In this document: piece after piece, positions 56,444 to 64,000 of the stretch
Numbering within the stretch: position 1 is the first letter of the stretch
How the letters are laid out: each line of letters begins with the position of its first letter
NCBI GenBank assembly: GCA_013178015.1
Contig: JABLXR010000011.1
Location: 35,720-99,719, forward strand
Source: Anaerolineae bacterium
GTDB taxonomy: Bacteria > Chloroflexota > Anaerolineae > DRVO01
Reading direction: 5' to 3'
DNA length: 64,000 bases
Program-made: the position numbers and the translations under genes
The notes under the pieces: model-generated
What the model saw: only the letters and a program-made list of their open reading frames with translations
What the model was told of the DNA's origin: nothing
Database searches by the model: none

Positions 56444-57856
56444 ATGAGGAAGACCGACGTTAGCGTCAGAGAGGCCGAGCTGTTCCTGGTGGAGATGCCG
56501 CCGGCGCGAGCCACGCTCAAGTTCGGGGCCGCCACCCGTAGCTCGGACAGGCCGTCGAGACCTCAGCGCGGCTTCATCCCCCATGTGCGGGTGCGGGTGG
56601 AGAACGGCGCCGGGCGCTCTGCCTATGGCTGGGGCGCTATCCCCATCGGCGTGCAGTGGAGCTGGCCCGTCAGCCAGGCCACCGATCAGATGCGCTCCGA
56701 CGCCATGGTGCAACTGATGCGGGAGTTCTGCCGCCTGGCCACCGACACCAACCCGTCTGGGCATCCGCTGGACGTCTTCGGCGACCTGGAGGGCGAGCTG
56801 GCTTCTCTTTCGAGCAAGGCCTGCGCCACCGTGGGCCTGAACGAGGACATGCCCTACCTGGCCGCCCTCATCTCGCTATCGCCTCTCGATGCAGCTATCC
56901 ACGATGCCTTCGGCATGGTCAACGGCATAGACACCTACCACGGTTACGGCCCCGACTTCATGCCCGACCTCAGTCGCTACCTGGGGCCACAGTTCCAGGG
57001 CAGATACCTGGAGCAGTACCTCCAGCCGGGATATAAGCCCTGGATACCCGTCTTCCACCTGGTGGGCGGGGCGGACAAGCTGCGCCGAAGCGAGGTGGAC
57101 GACAGCGACCCCCAGGACGGCCTCCCCAACTCCCTGGACGACTGGATCGAGCACGACCGCCTCATCTGCCTCAAGGTGAAACTCTGCGGCACCGACCTGG
57201 CGTGGGACCTGGAACGGACCCTGGCGGTGGAGCAGGTGGCCCGCGAGGTCCAGAGTAGACTAGGCGTCAGCGAGCTCCACCTGTCCGCCGACATGAATGA
57301 GCAGGCGGAGAGCCCGGAGTACGTGGTGGAGTTCCTGCGCAAGCTGCGGGAGCGCAGGCCGTCCGCCTTCGATGCCCTGCTCTACGTGGAGCAGCCCACC
57401 GAACGCGACCTGAACCGGCACCGCTTCGACATGTCGCCCATCGCCGCGCTGAAGCCGGTGATCGTGGACGAGAGCCTGATGACCGTCGAGGACTTCGACC
57501 TGGCCTTGGAGCTCAACTGGACCGGCGTCGCCCTCAAGACCTGCAAGTGTCACTCTCACGCCTTACTATGCGCCGCCAAGGCCGAAGAGCAGAACGTGCC
57601 CTACATGGTCCAGGACCTCACCAACACCGGTCTCTCCCTCATCCACTCGGTGGGACTGGCCGCCCGGCTGGACACCATGATGGGAGTGGAGGCCAACTCG
57701 CGGCAGTTCCGGCCCGCCTGGAGCGAACCCGAGGCCAGGTTACATCCCCACGCTCTGTGGCCAGTGGACGGCAAGGTGTGTACGGAGACCTTCGGCAAGG
57801 TGGGCCTGGGGTATCGGATTGAGGAGATAGATCGGGAGGAGTTCAAGCGGGGGTAA
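56444..57856 (+). CDS. Enolase-superfamily (mandelate racemase-like) enzyme
   Basis: 470 residues, longer than the usual 380-400. A capping domain with GAGRSAYGWGAIP is followed by the barrel with catalytic-site residues KVK (LICLKVKLCG), Asp in LHLSADMNEQAE, Glu in LLYVEQPTERD, Glu in VIVDESLM and a final Lys in ALKTCKC. This fits a sugar-acid dehydratase or racemase in the superfamily. It is the last gene of the SBP-oxidoreductase-MDR-enolase unit, 11 bases after the dehydrogenase. Confidence 0.85.
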   Translation: MRKTDVSVREAELFLVEMPPARATLKFGAATRSSDRPSRPQRGFIPHVRVRVENGAGRSAYGWGAIPIGVQWSWPVSQATDQMRSDAMVQLMREFCRLATDTNPSGHPLDVFGDLEGELASLSSKACATVGLNEDMPYLAALISLSPLDAAIHDAFGMVNGIDTYHGYGPDFMPDLSRYLGPQFQGRYLEQYLQPGYKPWIPVFHLVGGADKLRRSEVDDSDPQDGLPNSLDDWIEHDRLICLKVKLCGTDLAWDLERTLAVEQVAREVQSRLGVSELHLSADMNEQAESPEYVVEFLRKLRERRPSAFDALLYVEQPTERDLNRHRFDMSPIAALKPVIVDESLMTVEDFDLALELNWTGVALKTCKCHSHALLCAAKAEEQNVPYMVQDLTNTGLSLIHSVGLAARLDTMMGVEANSRQFRPAWSEPEARLHPHALWPVDGKVCTETFGKVGLGYRIEEIDREEFKRG

Positions 57857-58166
57857 GGCTGGAGGTCACACACGTAGCCGCAACCAGGCAAGGCGGAGGA
57901 CAGACCGACCCGGCCGCGCCCGGCCCTGACGACGGCTCAGTGGTCAGCGGGTGCCCCTGCGACTAGGTCCCCATCGGCGCCGGCCGGGGCTGTCGAGGGG
58001 ATGTCCGCGCCGGTGGACGTGAGACGGACACGCTCGGGGGCCGAGTACTCGCCGCTGGGCGCTGAAGCCCGAGCAGCGTTCGAGGTCTGGGCCGCGGCCG
58101 AACACACTGGACGACCTGCTTTGCCCTCCTTTATACTTCCGCCCACACCAACTGAGGAGACGAACC
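57857..58166. other. Intergenic region before the nuclease fusion gene
   Basis: 310 bases. TATACT at 58132-58137 is a possible -10 box for the next gene. Nothing else is recognised. Confidence 0.45.
58132..58137 (+). promoter_or_regulatory. Possible -10 box of the DUF4236-nuclease gene
   Basis: TATACT, 29 bases before the ATG; no good -35 at 17 bases. Confidence 0.4.
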
Positions 58167-59276
58167 ATGGCACGTCGTCGTGGCACCGTCTCTGTGACCA
58201 GGGGGCGGTTGCGCTTTACCAGCAAAGGCTTCCGCTATCAGGCGCCCCGGATACGCGTCGGTGGGCGCCTGGGGGTTAATGTGTCCAAGTCCGGGATCAG
58301 CGCCAGCTACCGGGGCAGGGGCTGGTCTTACAGCACCCGACGGGGCTGCAGCCTGAGGGGGTGCTCTCTCCTACTACTCCCCGTGGCCATCGCGCTGGCT
58401 ACCGTCGCCATAGCCCTCGCCGCTTGTGCCCCGAGCCCTACCGCATCACCCGCCACCACTGCCACGCCGGCCCTCATGACTTCCGCTCCCCAGCCACTGC
58501 CAACCAACACGCCCATCCCGGACGCTCTAGCAGGCATGACCGCGGCACAAGTGATCGAGGTACTTGATGGCGACACGATCCGCGTCCTCATCGCGGGCGC
58601 GCCGGAGACGGTACGCTACATCGGCATAGACGCCCCCGAGGGGACCGACCCCGGTTCCGAAGGGGGCGCTGCTGCCGACGCCAATGCCGAGCTGGTCGGG
58701 AGTCAGGTGGTCTACCTGGAGTCCGACACCAGCAATCGAGACGTCCACGGACGGCTCCTCCGCTATGTGTGGCTCGGCACCGGGGTGATGGTGAACGAGG
58801 AGCTGTGTCGCCTGGGATACGCTTCGGCAGTGAGCTATCCGCCCGACGTCAAGCACCAGGAGCGACTCGAGGCCGCTGCCCACGAGGCTCGTGAGGCCCG
58901 TCGTGGTCTGTGGGCCCTGCCTGCAGCGACTGCCGCTGCTCAGCCCGCAGCTGGAGCGGCGTCTGTGGTCATCTCCGAGTACGCCGGTGGCGGGAAGCCC
59001 GAGTACGTGGCCATCACCAACACGGGCGCCGAGCCGGTGGACCTGACCGGATGGCGGCTGGAGAGCGTCGTGCGCGGCGACGAAGAGCAGACGTATCGCT
59101 TCCCCCGCGGCTACGTGTTGCCCGCCGGGGCGACCGTCAAGGTCTATAGCGGGGAAGGGGCCACGCCGGATCCACCCGATGGTCTGTTCTGGACCGACAG
59201 AAACATGTGGAACAACAAGGGCGACGACGCTGAGCTCTACGACGCCGCCGGGAGGCTGGTGGATAGCACGCGGTGA
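58167..59276 (+). CDS. DUF4236-thermonuclease-lamin tail fusion protein
   Basis: 369 residues. DUF4236 (about 1-55): FTSKGFRYQAPRIRVGGRLG and VSKSGISASYRG. A hydrophobic segment (67-90) with a Cys at its end follows, then an Ala/Pro/Thr linker. Residues 122-250 are staphylococcal-nuclease-like: VLDGDTIRVLI, VRYIGIDAPE, GRLLRYVWL, VNEELCRLGYA, all carrying expected catalytic Asp and Arg. Residues 262-369 form a lamin-tail domain (VVISEYAGGG, VDLTGWRLES, GDDAELYDAAGRLVDS). It should be a membrane-anchored surface nuclease. The ATG is preceded by GGAG. Confidence 0.85.
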   Translation: MARRRGTVSVTRGRLRFTSKGFRYQAPRIRVGGRLGVNVSKSGISASYRGRGWSYSTRRGCSLRGCSLLLLPVAIALATVAIALAACAPSPTASPATTATPALMTSAPQPLPTNTPIPDALAGMTAAQVIEVLDGDTIRVLIAGAPETVRYIGIDAPEGTDPGSEGGAAADANAELVGSQVVYLESDTSNRDVHGRLLRYVWLGTGVMVNEELCRLGYASAVSYPPDVKHQERLEAAAHEAREARRGLWALPAATAAAQPAAGAASVVISEYAGGGKPEYVAITNTGAEPVDLTGWRLESVVRGDEEQTYRFPRGYVLPAGATVKVYSGEGATPDPPDGLFWTDRNMWNNKGDDAELYDAAGRLVDSTR

Positions 59277-59412
59277 TCACCACACTCCTCCGTGTGGCCT
59301 TCGAGAATTGGCCTCTCACCGCGCCGGGTCACCATTCGAGGGCGGCAACTCTAGAGCGCGCTCGTAGGCAGAGCGGTCGCGTGCTGGCTCGCCGTGGGAG
59401 GCGGATGTCGCG

Positions 59413-60345
59413 CTAGGGCTCCTCCACCGGCGGCTTGTAGGCGCTAGGCTGGACCGCTCCCACCACCCGCTCCTCCAGCAGGGCGTGCCAGGTGGCGCTG
59501 GTCCAGGCCGATGACGCCGCCGCCAGGCGCCTGAGGCAGGTAGCCTGGTCCCCGCTCTTGTAGGCATCCAGCGCCGCTTCCAGGTGGCCCTGAGCCTTGT
59601 GGGCGTCCGACGCCGCCGCGGAACCGTCCGGGAAGGCACCGTTCCTGAGGCCCAACAGCGGCAGGCTCTGGCTGGCGTCCATAGTGCCGCCGGTCAGGTT
59701 CTCTAGGTAGGCCCGAGCCAGATCGAAGGGCTCCCCGGCGTAGGCCAGGAAGCGCTCCACCTCGTCCCCGAACGGTCGGCGCCCGCGCTCGTCTTCCAGC
59801 GCCGCCCGGGCCAGCTTGCTTCCCAGCTCCCGAGCCCGATCCAACGCGGCTTGGTAGTCCACCGCGTGCTCCGCCAGCCCGCCCACGTAGCGCATGCCCT
59901 TCCCCCGGGCCCACTTGCAGATCTCCTCCCGCGCCAGGAGCTGCATCCCCTGGTTGCCGGCGCAGGAGATGGAGGCGAAGGGCATGCCGTTGAGCTCGCC
60001 CGTCCACAGCGTGGGGTACAGGCGCTCGAAGAACAGATGAGCGTAGGCCGTAGGGCCCCACAGGTGCACCGCATCCACCAGAAGAAGGGCGTGCGCGCCC
60101 AGCACCTTGCGATAGAGCTCACCCTCCCCTCGTCGGCCCATGTCATCGTCCAGGACACAGCCGGAGCCGGGGGCGCGGATGCAGGAGAAGCAACTGGTGC
60201 AAGGTCCGAACCGGTAGCGGCGCAGGTGGGCCCGCTCTACCGCCACGCCACTCACCTCCGCCGCGCCCTCAACGGCAGCGTCTAGAAGCCCGGCAGTGTA
60301 GCCGGCCGCCCGCCCGCTCCCCAGTAACGCCAGAAGCACCGCCAT
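59413..60345 (-). CDS. Flavodoxin-like/NADPH-dependent FMN reductase-type protein with C-terminal extension
   Basis: 310 residues. The N-terminal flavodoxin-like fold starts LLALLGSGRAAGYTAGLLD; the cysteine-rich CTSCFSCIRAPGSGC followed by VLDDDMG is typical of the FMN reductase group that includes iron-sulfur flavoproteins. From about residue 190 onward the sequence is a helical extension rich in Ala and Leu with no recognised domain. It is monocistronic. Confidence 0.72.
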   Translation of the reverse strand: MAVLLALLGSGRAAGYTAGLLDAAVEGAAEVSGVAVERAHLRRYRFGPCTSCFSCIRAPGSGCVLDDDMGRRGEGELYRKVLGAHALLLVDAVHLWGPTAYAHLFFERLYPTLWTGELNGMPFASISCAGNQGMQLLAREEICKWARGKGMRYVGGLAEHAVDYQAALDRARELGSKLARAALEDERGRRPFGDEVERFLAYAGEPFDLARAYLENLTGGTMDASQSLPLLGLRNGAFPDGSAAASDAHKAQGHLEAALDAYKSGDQATCLRRLAAASSAWTSATWHALLEERVVGAVQPSAYKPPVEEP

Positions 60346-60618
60346 TTCCCCCTCCTATCCTGGCTGGTCCCCGGTAACACAGAACCCGACCCCCACTCGC
60401 GGCAGCCTGATTCCCTCCCAGGCCACGGCGGTCCTGCCGCCGAGGCCCTGTAACGTCGGCCCAAGCGAGTACGCCATGCTCCGGGGCTGTGAGGACGCCC
60501 GGGCTGACCCGACCGTGCTCATGAGCGGCGCCAGGCCCGTTACTCATGGCGAGCGCGGACACGCTCGCCCTTTCGCGTTCCTCTCTGCGTACTCGGCGGT
60601 CTCTGCGGTGAGACGGCT
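60346..60618. other. Intergenic region with one repeat arm
   Basis: 273 bases. It holds the repeat at 60571-60614; no gene is seen. Confidence 0.45.
60571..60614. repeat. Single arm of the CTCTGCG repeat family
   Basis: TTTCGCGTTCCTCTCTGCGT followed by ACTCGGCGGTCTCTGCGGTG; it ends 5 bases before the stop codon of the deacetylase-like gene on the minus strand. Confidence 0.6.
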
Positions 60619-61995
60619 CTACCGCAGCGCCACCGGCTTGAGGGTCCAGGACTGAAGCCGGGCGTAGGCGGCGTGGGTGCTCACATCCAGGTCCGGCTTA
60701 TGCATCCACCCGGGGACTCCCTGGCGCACCTCCTGCGCCAGCGTCTCCCCCACCGCCGGCACCTGAGGCCCGGGAAGCAGCTCCACCCGGTCCGCAGAAG
60801 GCCGCACGCGTAAGCTGGCTAGAGCCCGGTACAAGGTGCCGATGCCCACCTCCAGCTGCCCCACCCTCACCTGGCCCGGCAGTCGCCCACTCCCCTCCAC
60901 CGAGTGCACCACCGCTGCCGCCGCGGCCACCACCTGATCCGCCTTCACTACTGCCGGCACGGGCAGTTGGGGCGGCTCCTCGATGGGGCCTTCCACGTAC
61001 CGGAAGGGGAGGGAACCCTCCGGGCGACCCGAGTTCAGCCAGACGGCCCACAGATACAGGGCCTCGGCCGGCGACATCAGCCTCCCACTGGCTCGGATCT
61101 CCCCATCTTCCGCGGCCGTGCGGGCCGCATCCAGGAGATCACTGGGCTGGATCAGGGTGGGCTCGGGAGCCACCAGCTGGTTCACCTCCCTCACCGTCTT
61201 CAGCTGCACCCCGGGCAGGCCCCGGATGTCCCTGGCGAAGCGGCGCAGATTGCGCTGGGCCCTCTGCCACTCCTCCTCCCCCCGATAGGGGGGCATTCGC
61301 CATTCGCCCTCCGGGGTGTTCATGCCCCGGTTGTAGTTGAGGAAGTCCCAGAACACCTCGGCTCGCACGGTCACCGGGTGGCAGACGAACAGGCCCAGCC
61401 AGGGGACGCCCGCAGTCGCCTCGCGGTCCAGGTGCCTCAGCAGCTCCTCCCACGCCCGGGCATAGGCCTCGTCATCGCAGAAGACCTGGTCGTACCCGCC
61501 GAAGTACCAGTAGTAAGAGAGGGTGCCGCAGAAGCGATGTACGTGGTAGCGAGCATCGCCCAGGTGGGTGTAGGAGTACATCATCGAGGGCACTCCTAAG
61601 CGCCGCAGGGCCGGGGCGACCTGAGGCCCCCAGGTGGAGCCGGCCCGGCCCCAGCAGGAAGGCTGCCGGCCTAGGATGCGAGTCAGGTCCTCCACCCCGC
61701 TGCGCTCCCGCCGCACCACTTCCTCGATGCCCTCCTCCCAACCCTTGCCCTCCAGGTACTCGGCCACGGTGGGATGCACAGAGTGGTAGTTGGTGTGCAG
61801 GCCCACGTCGTGCGGCCGCATGGCCTCGATCAGGTCGCGCCGGCCTCGTCGCTCCCATAGGCGTGCCTTCTCTCCCACGATCATCATCGTGCCAGGAGCG
61901 TCCTCCTGAGTGAAGATGTCGGCGACCCGGAGGACAACGTCGTCGCTGCGCGGATCCACCAGGTCCTCGACGTCGAACAGCAGAGTCACGTACAT
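60619..61995 (-). CDS. Polysaccharide-deacetylase-like protein
   Basis: 458 residues, ATG after GGAGG. TLLFDVEDLVDPRSDD places an Asp in the first deacetylase motif, and VGLHTNYHSVHPTVAEYL has the paired His of the second. SCWGRAGSTWGPQVAPALRRLG is the usual third motif region. The C-terminal 170 residues have no recognised domain and include an acidic-hydrophobic repeat-like region. It probably de-N-acetylates or otherwise acts on a sugar; no signal peptide is seen. Confidence 0.75.
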   Translation of the reverse strand: MYVTLLFDVEDLVDPRSDDVVLRVADIFTQEDAPGTMMIVGEKARLWERRGRRDLIEAMRPHDVGLHTNYHSVHPTVAEYLEGKGWEEGIEEVVRRERSGVEDLTRILGRQPSCWGRAGSTWGPQVAPALRRLGVPSMMYSYTHLGDARYHVHRFCGTLSYYWYFGGYDQVFCDDEAYARAWEELLRHLDREATAGVPWLGLFVCHPVTVRAEVFWDFLNYNRGMNTPEGEWRMPPYRGEEEWQRAQRNLRRFARDIRGLPGVQLKTVREVNQLVAPEPTLIQPSDLLDAARTAAEDGEIRASGRLMSPAEALYLWAVWLNSGRPEGSLPFRYVEGPIEEPPQLPVPAVVKADQVVAAAAAVVHSVEGSGRLPGQVRVGQLEVGIGTLYRALASLRVRPSADRVELLPGPQVPAVGETLAQEVRQGVPGWMHKPDLDVSTHAAYARLQSWTLKPVALR

Positions 61996-62641
61996 ATGAT
62001 CCTCCGGCAGCAGCCGCGTAGGGCAGAAGGTCGTCGCCAACCTCGTCGCCCCGGGCGTGACGGTCGCCGTTCCAGATGCGCCTGTTCGTCTCGCACGGGA
62101 GTGACTCCAGCGTGTCTCACCCCACCGGTAGATCGCGGGCCACTGTGCCCCCAGCGGCCGCGAAGAGCAGCCCAGCCCGGCTCGGCCAGGCTAATGTTGA
62201 TACTGTCTGAAGCCACCTCCTATCCTACAGATCAGGTATGGTGCTCCACTAGCCAGCTCTTCTCTTCTTGTGGTTGGCCTCACCAGGCCCCAGCATACCA
62301 CAGCTCAGGATTCCGATCCTGCCACATTGCCCACGATGAGGGCGACGTCTGTCTAGAGACAGCTCGCTTCCTCAAGCGTCATGCGGAAAGGTATTGCATG
62401 ACGGGGAGGAAGCATGATGCGAGGACGGCGCCTTCAGCGTAGGGGACTGGGGAGTGCGCGGGCACGCTCTCTGCTCAGTGGTTCGTGCGGACGGAAGCCT
62501 GAGACGCGATCGCTCGCCGCCCGGTTGACGGGGAACCGTTCAGGCGGTAGCTTCTCTGCGCGCAGGTCCGTCTGTGGACGGAGCTAGCCGTCAGTCATGA
62601 GCATGGGCCATGCAAGAGCGGTCCGCCCGAGGAAGGTCAAT
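61996..62641. other. Long intergenic region
   Basis: About 645 bases between divergent genes. I looked for a tRNA or other RNA and found none; no protein frame here has homology. A candidate promoter for the downstream lipoprotein lies at its end. Confidence 0.5.
62525..62553 (+). promoter_or_regulatory. Possible promoter of the lipoprotein gene
   Basis: TTGACG and TAGCTT separated by 17 bases; the -10 match is weak. Confidence 0.3.
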
Positions 62642-63226
62642 ATGAGGAACCACCGTTGCCTACTGACACTTGCCGCACTGGTAGCGGCACTGGCCCTGTC
62701 GGCGTGCGCGGCGACGCCCGCCCCGGCGGCGGGTGAAGCCAGCGCTACCCTACACACAGGGCAGCCCACCGCAGCCGCCGAGGTTACCTTCACCGATCCG
62801 TTCGAGTATTGCGCCGCGGTGGGTACCATTGACGCACCAGATGAGCGCTACACCGGTCCTGAGGTCCCAGATTCCGTGGCCCAAGGCCTCCAGTCCGCGC
62901 TGGGGTTGACGGGGACTCCACCCCCACCCATCGCCCAGAATTCATTGTGGCGCTGCATGGACGGCATGGTCTACGCCTGCACCGTAGGGGCGAACTTGCC
63001 CTGCCAGGAGAAGGCCGACACCAGCCGGACTCCCACCGAGGCGATGATCAAGTACTGCCAAGAGGAACCAGACTCGGAGTTCATCCCCGCCGCCGTGACC
63101 GGGCGGGCTACCGTCTACTCCTGGCGTTGTACCGAGGGCGAGCCCGAGATCATTGAGCAGGTCTTCCAGGTGGATGCTCAGGGCTTCCTGGCGGACTTCT
63201 GGTACGAGTTGCAGCCGCCTCAATAG
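62642..63226 (+). CDS. Lipoprotein of unknown function
   Basis: 194 residues, ATG after GAGGAAGG. A signal peptide ends in the lipobox LSAC; an Ala/Pro/Thr linker follows. The folded part (about residues 45-194) has six cysteines (FEYCAAVG, WRCMDGMVYACTVG, CQEKAD, YCQEEPDS, WRCTEGE), probably paired outside the membrane. I do not recognise the family. The next gene is an MFS transporter starting 26 bases later. Confidence 0.65.
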   Translation: MRNHRCLLTLAALVAALALSACAATPAPAAGEASATLHTGQPTAAAEVTFTDPFEYCAAVGTIDAPDERYTGPEVPDSVAQGLQSALGLTGTPPPPIAQNSLWRCMDGMVYACTVGANLPCQEKADTSRTPTEAMIKYCQEEPDSEFIPAAVTGRATVYSWRCTEGEPEIIEQVFQVDAQGFLADFWYELQPPQ

Positions 63227-63252
63227 AGCCAAAGGCAACATGCAGGCCAGCA

Positions 63253-64000
63253 ATGCAGGATAGGGTGATGAGTCGCGCCCTCGGCGGGCGGGCGCGCCGA
63301 CTGCTTGAGTTCGCCCAGACGCAATCAGCTTGGCTGCGGCCGTTCGCCATCCTGCTGGCCCTGTTCTTCTTCGGAGACCTTTCGGCCGCTCCCGGCCGCA
63401 GCCTCCTGCCGGTCTACAATGAGGACGTCCTGGGGCGCGCGCCGGATTTCGCCTCCCTGCTGGTGTCGGCGCGGCTGCTCTCCGCCGGGGTGGCCGCCTT
63501 CGTCAGTGGTGCCCTGAGCGACGCGTTGGGCCAGAGGCGCGTGGTGCTGCTGGGGCTGTCGGGCCTGCCGGTGGTCAGCCTGGTGTTCCTGACCGGCTCG
63601 CCAGTGGCTCTGTTGGGGCTGAGTGTCTACGCCGGGTTCGCCGGCGGTGCCTACTACCTGGGGGCCGATTCATACACCCTGGCCACTGTCCCGCCCCACT
63701 ACCTGGGGCTGGCGGCGGCCCTCATCTTCACCGGTCCCACCCTCGGCGGGGCCGCCGGCAACTCCCTCTCCGGGCTGATCCTCGAGGGGCACGGCTTCCG
63801 CGTCCTGGGGCTGGCCGGGGCGGCGCTGGGCACGATGGTGTTCCTGGCAGGCGTCCTCTTCATGCCCGACACCCGAGGCCAGGCCCACGGCCTCAACTCG
63901 GCCCAGAGCCTGTCCGGCTACGGGACCATCATAAGACGCCCTCCGGTGCTCCTACTGGGAGCCCTGCGCTTCGTGCCCACCGCCTACTGGGGTACGGCGG
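63253..64000 (+). CDS. MFS transporter (3' end outside window)
   Basis: 249 residues are visible and the frame runs off the right edge. At least six hydrophobic segments are seen, starting PFAILLALFFFGDLSAAPG. The loop SGALSDALGQRRVVLLGL corresponds to the conserved MFS motif A (G-x-x-x-D-x-x-G-x-R). The start may be this ATG or the one at 63268, which has an AGGATAGGG site in front. The transported compound is unknown. Confidence 0.82.
   Translation, partial: MQDRVMSRALGGRARRLLEFAQTQSAWLRPFAILLALFFFGDLSAAPGRSLLPVYNEDVLGRAPDFASLLVSARLLSAGVAAFVSGALSDALGQRRVVLLGLSGLPVVSLVFLTGSPVALLGLSVYAGFAGGAYYLGADSYTLATVPPHYLGLAAALIFTGPTLGGAAGNSLSGLILEGHGFRVLGLAGAALGTMVFLAGVLFMPDTRGQAHGLNSAQSLSGYGTIIRRPPVLLLGALRFVPTAYWGTA

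Noticed and set aside
61996..62596. Possible tRNA or small RNA gene in the long gap
   Set aside because: No T-loop GGTTCGA-type sequence or acceptor stem was found.
62980..63005. GTAGGGGCGAAC inside the lipoprotein gene, similar to the palindromic repeat at 28.9 kb
   Set aside because: Only 12 bases match, it lacks the second arm and it lies in coding sequence.

Overview
The window is GC-rich bacterial chromosome with tightly packed genes, many GTG/TTG starts and good AGGAGG-type ribosome binding sites. Taken together, the gene content (SpoVS, a PSP1/RicT protein, pyruvate phosphate dikinase, multi-PAS histidine kinases, DegT aminotransferases, Tat-type sugar-binding lipoproteins and many glycan-active enzymes) and the heptamer/octamer repeats at gene borders suggest an uncultured Chloroflexota (Anaerolineae-like) heterotroph. 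That assignment is inference. I see no rRNA, tRNA, CRISPR array, transposase or phage gene.

Layout. 1-13.5 kb is mostly housekeeping: the 3' end of a probable VWA protein, a phosphoglycerate-mutase-like metalloenzyme with adenosine-specific kinase, holB with a PSP1 gene, spoVS coupled to a PHP phosphatase, uvrB, a PflX-type radical SAM gene, an M20 deacylase, ppdK and an MgtC-like protein. 13.8-20.1 kb has a cyclopropane fatty acid synthase and a minus-strand operon of GH51 arabinofuranosidase, PHP phosphoesterase and a large FAD oxidoreductase. 20.3-31.1 kb has two small envelope proteins with strong terminators, a 1055-residue PAS/GAF histidine kinase, two UroD/MtaA-like proteins, a small zinc-finger protein, a cytidylate-kinase-like protein, a nitroreductase and a GH29 fucosidase.

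31.2-37.9 kb is an accessory island. It holds a truncated binding-protein pseudogene, an MntA/HepT pair, a membrane hybrid histidine kinase convergent with an unusual response regulator, MazEF with a visible autoregulatory site, and a DUF433 antitoxin whose partner toxin carries an in-frame stop codon.

38.2-57.9 kb is a long plus-strand catabolic region: M55 aminopeptidase, a sugar ABC importer (binding protein and two permeases), a ceramidase-like hydrolase, two DegT aminotransferases around a double-domain amidohydrolase, a DUF4838 protein, a sulfatase, a second binding protein without permeases, a Gfo/Idh/MocA dehydrogenase, a medium-chain dehydrogenase and an enolase-superfamily dehydratase. 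It reads as uptake and oxidation of a sulfated or amino-substituted sugar or cyclitol. Its substrate is unknown and it is my main candidate for an undescribed pathway. Both binding-protein genes are followed by a 12-bp hairpin before the next gene.

58-64 kb has a DUF4236-nuclease-lamin-tail fusion, a flavodoxin-like protein, a polysaccharide-deacetylase-like protein, a lipoprotein and the start of an MFS transporter. Several families of short inverted repeats sit at gene borders, and in two places they contain a start or stop codon of the neighbouring gene.
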